Assembly: GCA_963693315.1 (NCBI GenBank) | Contig: OY856186.1 | Location: 460,893,272 to 460,957,271 of the forward strand | Reading direction: 5' to 3' | DNA length: 64,000 nt | Origin: Diogma glabrata | Taxonomy: Eukaryota > Arthropoda > Insecta > Diptera > Cylindrotomidae | Part shown: piece by piece, positions 10,018 through 19,898 of the stretch | Layout of the letters: every line of letters begins with the position of its first letter | How positions within the stretch are numbered: position 1 is the first letter of the stretch | Notes under the pieces: generated by a model | The model's database searches: none | Told to the model about the DNA's origin: nothing | Seen by the model: the letters and a program-made list of their open reading frames with translations, nothing else | Program-made: the position numbers and the translations under genes

Positions 10018-11072
10018 TATTATAATTGGACCTTTGTTACAAAATATGTTGCCACGGGATACAATTTCCCCTTAGCGAATCATAAACTTTGGGAATCTCT
10101 TAATTGGAGTAATTTATCTCAACATTACAAATGGGAAAAAAGGAATAATTAAACAAAAATTAATATATTTAGAATCAGAAATACCTTAAATTATAACTGT
10201 TGATTGGTGTAACCATTAACTTCCAGTATGATGTCCTATTTCCCAAGGTTTAATTTCAAAAGAAAATTCAGCAGCATCTGATGTTAGCTTTTAATTCCCT
10301 TCCTTAAATAGTTTTATAGCTTGTTTACAATTTATCAGCAAATTATTGATAAATATATTGAAATGTTCATTTGTGTGTACTACAGGCATTTGATCTCCAT
10401 GTTTAAAATAAATCAAACGTAATTTATGATATGTATCACTTTATTATTTTATTTTCGTTTCCAGACACATATAATTTGAAACACACTATTCAAAACTTCA
10501 TAGAACATTTTTTTGTGTGGTTAAACATAGCATTACAAAAATTTGATATAATTATCAATGAACTTATTTTTTTACTAAACATAAGGATGTTTAGAACAAA
10601 CTTTAACAACAATATAAAATTATGTTTATTTCTTATTTTTAGTATAAAAATATTTGTGTCGTTATTGACACAAAGCTGAATTGTTTTCTTCTTTAATAAC
10701 AAAATCGGAATTTTTGAAAACTGAATTAAACATTTTGTTTGAAGAACAAAAATGGAATGAATGTTGGAAAAATCGAAAAATGTGATTTTATTTTCTTTGA
10801 CATCTTCCGATGTCAAAATAAATCGTGTAATACTCAAAATTCAGTAAAGATTAGTAACGACATCTGTTCGTTAGAATTGGAAATAAAATTGAGTACGTTC
10901 GTTTGCTTTTTATAGTATATTCGAAATTTAACTAGCAGTTAAGTATTAGAAAATTTTAAAATTATTATTAATGTAAAAATGAACGGAAACTAATGAAATA
11001 CATTTTTATTGAATTAGAAAACGAAGATGAATTTGGTTTCATTATTGTTTTGCGAATATTGCGGACGTTACA
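10018..11072 (-). repeat. 3' LTR of the nested Ty3/gypsy element
   Basis: It is 1055 bp and matches 18844-19898 except for about seven substitutions (for example near 10024, 10275, 10340, 10588, 10829, 10870 and 11037). The 82- and 115-residue open frames inside occur identically in both LTRs and are not genes. Confidence 0.9.
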
Positions 11073-11395
11073 CCATGAATTCAAGGTAAAAACCAAGGTA
11101 TTTACCCTTGAAATCACAAAAACGTCGTCACCCCCTCTACGTCAGAAACCACCGAACTACTTCCCACAACTAATCTGTATCTGGGATCGAGATACCCACA
11201 GTCACTGGCGTCAAGACCGATGACCGGTTCCAACACTCATGAGGTCCTTAGGAACTTCACTGAGTATTGAGACCGACCATCCATCCGAACGTCAGCACCA
11301 TGGACACCCCGATACAACCAGTAAGTATGACCTGAAGATGTGAACCCCAGAGACGACAATCAGCCAGAGGAACAACCCTACCTAACGAAAAGACA
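11073..11395 (-). other. 3' untranslated part of the nested element
   Basis: The stretch between the end of integrase and the 3' LTR has no envelope-like frame. The bases just before the LTR on the minus strand (TTGAATTCATGG) are not a good polypurine tract, which is unusual. Confidence 0.5.
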
Positions 11396-12349
11396 TCATT
11401 CCCTGATGTCTTTCGCGTGATGGACTCCAAGACTCTTACCGCTCATATCTATGCACTCATAGAGTACATTTCCAATCTTAGTCTTAATCATTGCAGGTAA
11501 GAACTTTGGAGCCAATTTTGCCGAGAATTTTTTTGTAGCGTCACTCAAATGATGTTGCCGTACAAACACATCTTGTTGTGGTTGAAAAGACCGTAGTTTA
11601 GATCGCAGGTTATACTGATGTTGCGATTTTTTGAAGGCTGCTTTTAAACTTTGTTGAACCCGGTTCCGAAGCAGAGTCAAATGATCAGAACGTTCTAATT
11701 CCTCACCAGCATCTTCACCAAGCTGGTGTAGTGATCTCAACAAATGGTAAGTATTTCCATCCGAGATTGGATGTTGACCAAATAATAGATAGTACGGTGA
11801 GTACTTGGTAGCTGAATGTACTGCAGCCCGCAGTGCATAAGCGATTTCACCAATCTGTGAATCCCACTTGGTATGTTGACCTTTAATGAACGCTCGAATT
11901 GCTGCTAGAACTGACCTATTGACCCGCTCTGACGCGTTACTTTGAGGACTATAGACACCGGTCCTAATGTGTTTAATGCCGAAATCTGACAAAAGACTTT
12001 GAAAGTTCCTACTAGTGAACTGTTTGCCATTGTCACTGTGTAGAAACTCTGGTACCCCATATGTAAGAAACACTTCATTCCTCAGAAAAGCATTCACCTT
12101 CGGTGAAGTTGCGTTTCTAAGTGGTTTCAGTAGCACAAACTTCGTAGCATGATCCAGAACTATCAATAACACCGTATTCCCAAGTGTAGAACGAGGGTAC
12201 GGTCGCAAAAAATCTATATAGACTCTCTGCCATGGACGTGTTGTTTCGAATTGATATTGCATCGGAGGACGCAATATCTGATTCGTGGCTTTTGTTTGTT
12301 TACATGTGACACAACATAGTTGTGTACCTGTGACGCCATGCCCGGCCAA
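11396..12349 (-). pseudogene. Integrase of the nested element, shifted relative to pol
   Basis: The frame holds the second half of the zinc domain (CCVTCKQTK), then the catalytic core: D in RVYIDFLRPYP, D in LHSDNGKQFTS and E in SPQSNASERVNR. It ends with a C-terminal domain (residues ~230-317) and a stop at 11396. The HxxxH half of the zinc domain (KHHDDSTAAHGG, with YYWPGMA) lies in the upstream pol frame, which overlaps this one at 12214-12349. A one-base shift near 12310-12330 therefore cuts the zinc domain in two. It would integrate element cDNA in the nucleus if intact. Confidence 0.85.
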
Positions 12350-14706
12350 TAATAAAGACGTCGAAGTAATTCTAAAGTCTTTATAACACCCCCATGAGCA
12401 GCAGTACTATCATCATGATGTTTCTGAATCATGTTGGAAGTCATCGGTTTTGGTACCCAGAGTTTCCACACAGGAACATCGTTAGGTATTGCATCAGGTC
12501 TTGGCTCAATACGAATGTATAGCTTATCATCCACGACTTTGACTGAAGGAAAGTCCTTTGGTGATGATTGAACTTTAGCTATCATCTCCGTATATTCGTT
12601 GTGCCGATAACCTTCATTGTCGAGTTTAATGTCGTTAATGTGATGTGTTAATGCTTCCGTCAATTCCTCGTGTGTATCGTCATAAAGACGAGATAGAGCA
12701 TCAGGGACTATATTTTGGGTACCTTTTTGGTGGACAATGGTAAAATCCATATGTTGGAGTTTTAGGCTCCACCTAGCCAGACGACCACTCAAGTCTTTCT
12801 GTGACATAAGCCACTTCAGACTTGAGTGATCAGTCACGATAGTAAATCGGTGACCTTCAACATAGCCCCTGAATTTCTTCACACTCAGAATTGCCGCAAG
12901 ACATTCCAACTCAGAAACTGAGTAATTCCTTTGAGCTTTGTTAAGCTTCTTCGACATGAAGGCTATCGGACACTCTTGTCCGTCAGTATCAACCTGATAC
13001 AACACACTACCTATCCCTGTCAGACTCGCATCGCATCTAATAAAGAACTCTTTATTATAGTCAGGGTTTATTAGAACTGGTGCTGTAGTCAGCAATCGTT
13101 TTAAATTTTCAAAAGCTGCTTGAGCTTCTAATGTCCATTTTAATTTTCCCGAGCTCTTCTTCAACAGATCTGTTATCGGTGATACCACGCTTGCATAATT
13201 TGGTATAAAACGTTGGTACCAACCAGCCATTCCTAGTAGTCTACGTATTTGTTTTACTGTAGATGGAGCTGGATACTCAGCAACAGCTCTTACTTTATCC
13301 GGATCTGTTCGAAGACCATCTTCACCAACCAAAAATCCCAAGTATTTCACCTCTCTCAGAACAAATTTACTTTTCTTGAGGTTTATTGTTAACCCAGCCG
13401 CTCTTAACAATGAAGAGACTTTGGACAGCGATTCCATATGTTCCTGGAACGTGGAAGAGACTACCAATAGATCATCTAAATAAACAAAGACATTTTCGTG
13501 ATATTGATGTGGTATCACTTTGTGCATTAGCCGACACATTATCTGGGGAGCATTGCACAATCCAAAGGGCATAACCCGGAATTGATACAATGGACGACCA
13601 GGCACTGTGAAGGCTGTCTTGTCTCTAGATGCTTCTGCCAGAGGAATCTGCCAGAAAGCATCTTTGAGATCAATACTAGAAATGTACTTTGTGCTATTTA
13701 GACGACCTAGTAAGCCTTCAATCAAGGGAAGTGGGTAAGCGTCCTTTTTCGTTAGTGAATTGACACGACGGCTATCAATACATAATCTGTTTTTACCAGA
13801 TTCTTTTTGTACCAAAACCACTGGCGAGCACCAAGAACTGTTACTCTCTTCGATCACGCCCATTTGAAGCATTCGGTCGAGTTCGGCATAAACCTTTAGT
13901 TGAACAGCCGGCGATGTGGGATAGTGCCTCTGTTTAACAGGTGCACTATCACCAACATCGATGACATGTTCAACCAAAGAAGTCTTTCCGAGCCCAGACA
14001 CTTCAAATGACGGGAAAGAATCCTTGATCATATCCAGTTCATGTTGCTGATCAGTGGTGAGGTTGTGTGTATTCAAAGTTATTGGCTCTGTACGAGTCAG
14101 TTCACTAACAAAAGAAGGAACAATACCGAATTTCTCCCAGAAATCTATGCCCAGGTAGAGCTCTTCTCGTAAACCAGGGACAATATGAAACCGCATTGGT
14201 TTAGTGGAGCCATTCACGGTTATTGGAATTTCTATGTAACCCAAAATTTTATTTGCAGTACCATCTGCCGTACGAATACACGAAGTGTACTTACGGTAAG
14301 TTGTACCTGATGATTCCAATAAATCCAAGGAATTTCTTCCAAGTATTGTGATTGACGCTCCACTATCCAATAATCCTGAAATATGTTTGTCCAAAATCCT
14401 AATTGTCAATCGCGGCCGAGGATCCTTTGTTTCTGAAAGGATAGATGAAACACAAGCTTTGCGAAATAATTTCCTCATCCTCCAATATCTAATGTTGCGT
14501 TCAAGACGTCTAAAATATGTGTGATGTAATGATGGGAAATTAAATGTACTAGGTGATTTTATTCTGTTTTCCTTGGTGGTGGATCGTTCTGCGTTCCTAC
14601 ATCTCTCGTCGATTTCTTCGGGCTCACTGGATGTTGAACCGAGGGTACCATCCCCGAAGCATGTAGTCTCGGACGGTAGTTTACCGACGGGTGACAATAT
14701 GAACAA
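12214..14706 (-). CDS. pol: Pol of the nested element: protease, reverse transcriptase, RNase H
   Basis: The 830-codon frame starts in the overlap with gag. Domains in order: aspartic protease with GLLDSGASITILG (about residue 115); RT with the motif blocks RLCIDSRRVN, SIDLKDAFWQIPL, MPFGLCNAPQ and the active site VYLDDLLV (about residue 400); RNase H with IRCDASLTGIGSVL, SELECLAA and TDHSSLKW (about residues 555-650). The first half of the integrase zinc domain follows. The frame is open throughout these domains. Pol lies in the -1 frame relative to gag with a 148-base overlap, consistent with ribosomal frameshifting. I did not find a textbook slippery heptamer. The frame loses register inside the integrase. 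Confidence 0.9.
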   Translation of the reverse strand: MFILSPVGKLPSETTCFGDGTLGSTSSEPEEIDERCRNAERSTTKENRIKSPSTFNFPSLHHTYFRRLERNIRYWRMRKLFRKACVSSILSETKDPRPRLTIRILDKHISGLLDSGASITILGRNSLDLLESSGTTYRKYTSCIRTADGTANKILGYIEIPITVNGSTKPMRFHIVPGLREELYLGIDFWEKFGIVPSFVSELTRTEPITLNTHNLTTDQQHELDMIKDSFPSFEVSGLGKTSLVEHVIDVGDSAPVKQRHYPTSPAVQLKVYAELDRMLQMGVIEESNSSWCSPVVLVQKESGKNRLCIDSRRVNSLTKKDAYPLPLIEGLLGRLNSTKYISSIDLKDAFWQIPLAEASRDKTAFTVPGRPLYQFRVMPFGLCNAPQIMCRLMHKVIPHQYHENVFVYLDDLLVVSSTFQEHMESLSKVSSLLRAAGLTINLKKSKFVLREVKYLGFLVGEDGLRTDPDKVRAVAEYPAPSTVKQIRRLLGMAGWYQRFIPNYASVVSPITDLLKKSSGKLKWTLEAQAAFENLKRLLTTAPVLINPDYNKEFFIRCDASLTGIGSVLYQVDTDGQECPIAFMSKKLNKAQRNYSVSELECLAAILSVKKFRGYVEGHRFTIVTDHSSLKWLMSQKDLSGRLARWSLKLQHMDFTIVHQKGTQNIVPDALSRLYDDTHEELTEALTHHINDIKLDNEGYRHNEYTEMIAKVQSSPKDFPSVKVVDDKLYIRIEPRPDAIPNDVPVWKLWVPKPMTSNMIQKHHDDSTAAHGGVIKTLELLRRLYYWPGMASQVHNYVVSHVNKQKPRIRYCVLRCNINSKQHVHGRESI

Positions 14707-16355
14707 TTTGCGTAAATAACGTCCGGTTTGTTACATTTCCAGCAATACAATTTTATCCGATTCTTAGAGCAATCAGGAGCTCGATGACCGTTTACTCCAC
14801 ATCTGAAACATACTATTGGTTGTCTGGATATTGATGGACCAGGTTGACTGTTGTCAGATGTTATGCCAGGTCGCTGCAATATCCGTCTCTGTGTTGAATC
14901 CACCGTTTCAATATATCCATGTTGTTCTGGTTCAGCATCCACCTCATAATCATCCATCTGTTGTAACTCGCTAATTCTTAAATTTGATGTTCTGGTCGGA
15001 ACTGGTGTGGACCACAAACGTTCAAACTTCTGACATAAAGTCCGAAGTTCATCAATAGAATGTATTGTTGCAGCCAGAGTAGCGTTTTTGAGCTCCACAC
15101 TCAGTCCCTCCCGAGCAATCTCTAGCATTTCACGGTCAGCAAATGGACGTGCTAAGCGACGGTTTAACGAACCAATCTCCACTAGATATTCGTATACGCT
15201 CTCCTTTGACTTTTGTTTGCGGTTCAGAAGAACGCGCAAGATCGCCTTATCATCAGTGAGCGTACCGAAGGTTTGTAGGAGTCCCTCCCTTAGCACTGGG
15301 TAAGTCACCACCTCATATTCATGAGTTAAATTCAAATAGTATCTGTCGGCCGCTGCTTTCAGATACCGTGGTATGATAGACCTAAGGTCGTCCCATGACA
15401 CACGGTCTCTTCTGGCAGCCGCCTCCACTCTATGAATAAACTCATGAACATCAGGAGAGTGACCATCCCCTGTGAAGGTTGGAACCCAATTTGAGTCATA
15501 ACGACTCAAATTGTTCCCACGAACCCCTCGGTACTCCACTGGTGCTAACGCTGGAGCCGCGTCACGCCATACCTGAGGAGGTTGGTTGTATGGAGGTGGT
15601 GCTGTTAGTGGAGCTGGTGGATATATTGGTGGTAGTTGTACCTGTGGTACTGATGGATAATTTAATTGTGGTTGTGGTTGTACCAATGCTGGATTGTTAT
15701 GTGTGTGTTCAGATTGGAGTGATGGACCCAATTGTGGTATTGCAAAGTCCTCTGCTCTCAGACCCGATTGCTGGAAATAAGCCGGTGGTGCTTGATCTGA
15801 CCGTCTCTGTTGTTGCTGGTTTGGACGATTCAGACTATGTATTGTTTCCGATATTGGCCGTACTGGGATCGGTGTGGATCTCTCACCTGGTTGAAAAGCA
15901 GGTGAAGCAGATGGAGCAGATGATACTCCTGGTTTATTCTGCATAACTGGACGTGTTGACAGTGATCCTATTATATCCCAGACGCGTGACAATTGCGAGA
16001 TAGCGTAGGTACCGGCTTCTTGCAAGTCATTGCGAGGACCCAACCTATTCATCCTACCCGTGTAATGTAACACTCGATTCGCCAAACCATCTAAGAAGGT
16101 CTGATTAATTGGTGGCCGAAGTCGTCGTACCTGGTTTAAAATAAGTTGTGCTGCCTGCACCACCATTTGAGATTCCTCGATCAAATCTCTCGCATGAGAC
16201 ACTGTTATTGGAACTGACCCATGATCTCCATGGTTTCGCAGTTCCTCTGCCCAATTGACCCCCCTAAAGTCCAAACCCCAAATCAAACATTCGACTTGCA
16301 GTTCGGTGGGTTCCAAACCATAGAACGGATGGTCAACGTCTAACTGGCTTGACAT
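14559..16355 (-). CDS. gag: Gag of the nested element
   Basis: 598 codons, start at 16355 (MSSQLDVDHPFYG). Residues ~145-270 are rich in Pro, Gln and Ser. The capsid-like part around residues 280-430 includes VPTFTGDGHSPDVHEFIHR, a typical retrotransposon Gag start, and LNRKQKSKESVYEYLVEIG. A CCHC knuckle CFRCGVNGHRAPDC and a following C-x2-C (CWKC) bind nucleic acid near residues 510-545. It builds the cytoplasmic particle that packages the RNA. The frame is intact. The plus-strand frames at 15088 and 15479 are its shadows. Confidence 0.9.
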   Translation of the reverse strand: MSSQLDVDHPFYGLEPTELQVECLIWGLDFRGVNWAEELRNHGDHGSVPITVSHARDLIEESQMVVQAAQLILNQVRRLRPPINQTFLDGLANRVLHYTGRMNRLGPRNDLQEAGTYAISQLSRVWDIIGSLSTRPVMQNKPGVSSAPSASPAFQPGERSTPIPVRPISETIHSLNRPNQQQQRRSDQAPPAYFQQSGLRAEDFAIPQLGPSLQSEHTHNNPALVQPQPQLNYPSVPQVQLPPIYPPAPLTAPPPYNQPPQVWRDAAPALAPVEYRGVRGNNLSRYDSNWVPTFTGDGHSPDVHEFIHRVEAAARRDRVSWDDLRSIIPRYLKAAADRYYLNLTHEYEVVTYPVLREGLLQTFGTLTDDKAILRVLLNRKQKSKESVYEYLVEIGSLNRRLARPFADREMLEIAREGLSVELKNATLAATIHSIDELRTLCQKFERLWSTPVPTRTSNLRISELQQMDDYEVDAEPEQHGYIETVDSTQRRILQRPGITSDNSQPGPSISRQPIVCFRCGVNGHRAPDCSKNRIKLYCWKCNKPDVIYANCSYCHPSVNYRPRLHASGMVPSVQHPVSPKKSTRDVGTQNDPPPRKTE

Positions 16356-17899
16356 TTCGATGGTAAAATTTATAAAGTCCAGAATTCGAAAAAAAACACG
16401 TCAATAATAATAACAAAACCAATTCCAACAAAAAAAATGTAGCTAGTACGCTGTAAAAGTGAAAATAATGAAAAACGCAAAACGAAAAAAGCAACGAACG
16501 CCCAAAAAAAAAATTTTGTAAAAACAAACTTGTAAAGGAACGAAAAAAACCACTGTCGCCGCTAATCTTTACTTCACCTTTCACAAAAATTCCTATAATA
16601 TTGTATATAAAAATATAATTTATTTATTTAATTTCAGATATACTGAAATATATATATATACCTAAAATTAGTTATTGACGATAGCACCCCTAAAATATAT
16701 TTATTTATTTTAAAAAAAAAAAAATTGAAAAAAAAATAAAAAATATTCAAAAGAATGTTTATTTATCGGATGCACCGTCTTAACTTTGATTTATTGATTT
16801 ATTTAAAAAAACAAAGAATATTTATTTATATCTTGACGTAAAGCTTAATTAAGAAAATTTATTTTATTTAGCTACCTAAAATTATTTAATTCTAAAAAAA
16901 AATTATTTTATTTAATAAAAATTATTTATTTAATTTTTGAAAAATTTGTTTGATTTATTTTATTTTTATTTAATAAGATAAGAGATTCCCAAAATCAAGA
17001 TTCGTCTGGAGAATATTTAAAAAGTAAGTATGGTTACAATATCCATTTTGTTTAAATCTGAATTCCCACGTTCGCGAGCCCACTCCAACAATGCATGTGA
17101 GAACTGACTAGAAAAGCCCCTAACGACCAGATTCTACAGAACAGATTCTCCCCAACCTAATAAAACAATCACAACTGTCACGATTAGACACTAGGTCCAT
17201 TTCTACTGACCCAGTTGTGCTTGTTTAACCTACAAATAAATTACAACTAAACCTAATGCGAAAGTTGAAGAACGCTCCCGAGCACCAGACTTCAAAACCT
17301 AAACTCCATGAAAAATTGTTTTATTGTAAAAGCTAAGTGGAAAAATGGAAAAGTTTTTTGAATTTGTATGAGGTGAAGCCTCTGATCCTGAAAGCAAAGT
17401 ACAATTGGTCCCTCTCTTCATTACACCGAAGAAGCCTCTGAGCAAGGAATGGTACTACTGGTTTGCACCTAAGTACAAACACAGCAACACCACTCCTCGT
17501 CCCTGAGAACTTCCTCGCCGAATGAAGAGAAGAAACCAATGTTCTTCGATCGCATAACCCCGATGGCCATAGGCGATCTAAGAACGACATCAATGTTAAG
17601 GGGAGAAGCCCCATGGATGGCTTGTTAGGCCTACCGCTGAGAGAAATATTAATTAAACCCTAATACACAAAAAAAATAAAAAAATATTTACAAACATATG
17701 TACATGGTTATTCAAAAAATATGTACAATATATACATGGTAGCATAAAAAAATTTCAAAAAAACTGCCTCCCCAAAACGGTTTTTTTTTCCAAATTAAAA
17801 AACAATTAGTATTACTAAAATTCGAATGACAGCACAAAAAAACAATCTCCAAAAAAAAATTGCTGTCCCAAAACGGTTTTTTTTCAAACAAGCAAACAC
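16356..17899 (-). other. Leader of the nested element, gag-proximal part
   Basis: Mostly AT-rich with long A and T runs at 16600-16990, then a more balanced stretch at 17040-17640. A 93-codon minus frame at 17333-17614 shows no recognisable domain. The leader as a whole (16356-18823) is unusually long for a Ty3/gypsy element. Confidence 0.5.
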
Positions 17900-18361
17900 T
17901 TAACTAATGATACAGTGAGGGACAGGGGCCTCCTGTGGACCAGACCACTCCTCTACCTGTCGCATGGTCGGTGAGATGGGAACCACCTCAACCAGCTCCT
18001 CTATTTGAGTACTCTTGGTCGAGGAAGCTCCCAGCTCCACGACCAAGCGACTCTCCTTCTCCTTCTTCCTCCTCTCCTTCCTCTTCAAGTGAGAGCTCCT
18101 ATTTTTCTTTATCCGTCTCCTCTCACGCCAGCCCACATTCACTTCCTCATTCACCTCATCCAACTCCTCATCCACTCCATTCAACTCCTCATACTCTATT
18201 TCACGAATCAGCACATCCAGAAGCTCATCATACTGTTCTTCATATATGTCCTCCATCAATTCCCTATAAATTCCATCCTTAACTTCATTCATAATCACAT
18301 TCATAATTCCATCCACCACATTCCTTGCCTCAACCATTCTCTCCTTTCTCTCCACATTCAC
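17900..18361 (-). CDS. Candidate leader ORF, 153 codons, charged protein
   Basis: An open frame on the element's sense strand, between the 5' LTR and gag. The first ~85 residues are acidic (YEEQYDELLDVLIREIEYEE and similar), followed by a basic stretch with WRERRRIKKNRSSHLKRKE at about 90-115 and a neutral tail. Low-complexity charge makes chance openness possible, and the opposite strand is also open here. If real, it would be an accessory protein translated ahead of Gag; I know of no counterpart. Its compositional contrast with the AT-rich leader around it is the main support. Confidence 0.35.
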   Translation of the reverse strand: MNVERKERMVEARNVVDGIMNVIMNEVKDGIYRELMEDIYEEQYDELLDVLIREIEYEELNGVDEELDEVNEEVNVGWRERRRIKKNRSSHLKRKERRKKEKESRLVVELGASSTKSTQIEELVEVVPISPTMRQVEEWSGPQEAPVPHCIIS

Positions 18362-18823
18362 TCAACCATTCTCTCCACTCTCATCCACCTCATTCATCCA
18401 CGGCTCAAACCCCCCTGGTCGACACCTCCTTCTCAACCCCTGACCCCTTATGTACATATTATAAAGGAAATTCACACAAAAAAAATTCCCAAAAAAAAAT
18501 TAAAAAAACCAATAACAAAAATGATTTTGTTACAAAATTTATATTCTCAAAACCAATAATAAAAAACTGTGGTTTAAATTATTTACCGTTTTCTATTAAA
18601 GATTTAAAATTTAGATAGTATTCTAACAAAAATATATTATTTTACGTTAATATATTATTTTTATATATCATATATTATTTTTGAGGAAAAATTAATTTTA
18701 AAAGTAATCTTTTTTTAAAATTAATTTGATTATACAAAAAAACCCACAGGTTTATCAAAAAAACCTAAACTGGTTTTATTTTTCCAAAAAAAAATAAAAA
18801 AAAATATCCCTACAAAGCCCCAG
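18362..18823 (-). other. Leader of the nested element, LTR-proximal part
   Basis: AT-rich with A-runs; no gene seen. Confidence 0.5.
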
Positions 18824-18841
18824 GTCCCTGTTTCGGCGCCA
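18824..18841 (-). promoter_or_regulatory. Primer-binding site, tRNA-Lys type
   Basis: On the minus strand it reads TGGCGCCGAAACAGGGAC, two bases after the end of the 5' LTR. TGGCGCC...AACAGGGAC is the classic complement of the 3' end of a lysine tRNA, used to prime minus-strand DNA synthesis. Confidence 0.85.
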
Positions 18842-18843
18842 CT

Positions 18844-19898
18844 TATTATAATTGGACTTTTGTTACAAAATATGTTGCCACGGGATACAATTTCCCCTTA
18901 GCGAATCATAAACTTTGGGAATCTCTTAATTGGAGTAATTTATCTCAACATTACAAATGGGAAAAAAGGAATAATTAAACAAAAATTAATATATTTAGAA
19001 TCAGAAATACCTTAAATTATAACTGTTGATTGGTGTAACCATTAACTTCCAGTATGATGTCCTATTTCCCAAGGTTTAATTTCAAAAGAAAATTTAGCAG
19101 CATCTGATGTTAGCTTTTAATTCCCTTCCTTAAATAGTTTTATAGCTTGTTTACAATTTCTCAGCAAATTATTGATAAATATATTGAAATGTTCATTTGT
19201 GTGTACTACAGGCATTTGATCTCCATGTTTAAAATAAATCAAACGTAATTTATGATATGTATCACTTTATTATTTTATTTTCGTTTCCAGACACATATAA
19301 TTTGAAACACACTATTCAAAACTTCATAGAACATTTTTTTGTGTGGTTAAACATAGCATTACAAAAATTTGATATAATTATCAATGAACTTATTTTTTTA
19401 CTAAACATAAAGATGTTTAGAACAAACTTTAACAACAATATAAAATTATGTTTATTTCTTATTTTTAGTATAAAAATATTTGTGTCGTTATTGACACAAA
19501 GCTGAATTGTTTTCTTCTTTAATAACAAAATCGGAATTTTTGAAAACTGAATTAAACATTTTGTTTGAAGAACAAAAATGGAATGAATGTTGGAAAAATC
19601 GAAAAATGTGATTTTATTTTCTTTGACATCTTCCGATGTCAAAATAAATCGTGTTATACTCAAAATTCAGTAAAGATTAGTAACGACATCTGTTCGCTAG
19701 AATTGGAAATAAAATTGAGTACGTTCGTTTGCTTTTTATAGTATATTCGAAATTTAACTAGCAGTTAAGTATTAGAAAATTTTAAAATTATTATTAATGT
19801 AAAAATGAACGGAAACTAATGAAATACATTTTTATTGAATTAGAAAACGAAGATGAATTTGGTTTTATTATTGTTTTGCGAATATTGCGGACGTTACA
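18844..19898 (-). repeat. 5' LTR of the nested Ty3/gypsy element
   Basis: 1055 bp, nearly identical to 10018-11072. On the minus strand it runs from TGTAACGTCC (19898) to TATAATA (18844). It would contain the element's promoter and polyadenylation signal. Confidence 0.9.

Larger units (their letters stand above)
10018..19898 (-). mobile_element. Ty3/gypsy element (Osvaldo-like), 9.9 kb, inserted in gypsy-1
   Basis: It has two 1055-bp LTRs (18844-19898 is 5', 10018-11072 is 3' on the minus strand) flanked by the duplication ACAT (10014-10017 and 19899-19902). On the minus strand each LTR starts TGTAACGTCC and ends TATAATA. A lysine-tRNA-type primer-binding site lies two bases after the 5' LTR. 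A ~2.5-kb leader precedes gag; gag and pol overlap in different frames. By eye I count about seven differences between the LTRs, so the insertion is fairly recent. Long LTRs, a tRNA-Lys primer and a Pro-rich Gag recall the Osvaldo/Ulysses group; that placement is tentative. Confidence 0.9.

Noticed and set aside
10431..10837. 82- and 115-codon frames repeated at 19257-19663
   Set aside because: They lie inside the two LTRs of the nested element, overlap on opposite strands and show no domain; their repetition is due to the LTR.
15479..15946. 155-codon plus-strand frame, Val/Leu-rich
   Set aside because: Complement of the Pro/Gln-rich part of Gag; a shadow.
17935..18618. Plus-strand frames of 97-184 codons rich in Pro, Ser, His and Leu
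   Set aside because: They are the antisense of the charged leader ORF and of AT-rich DNA; low complexity, no start context or domain.
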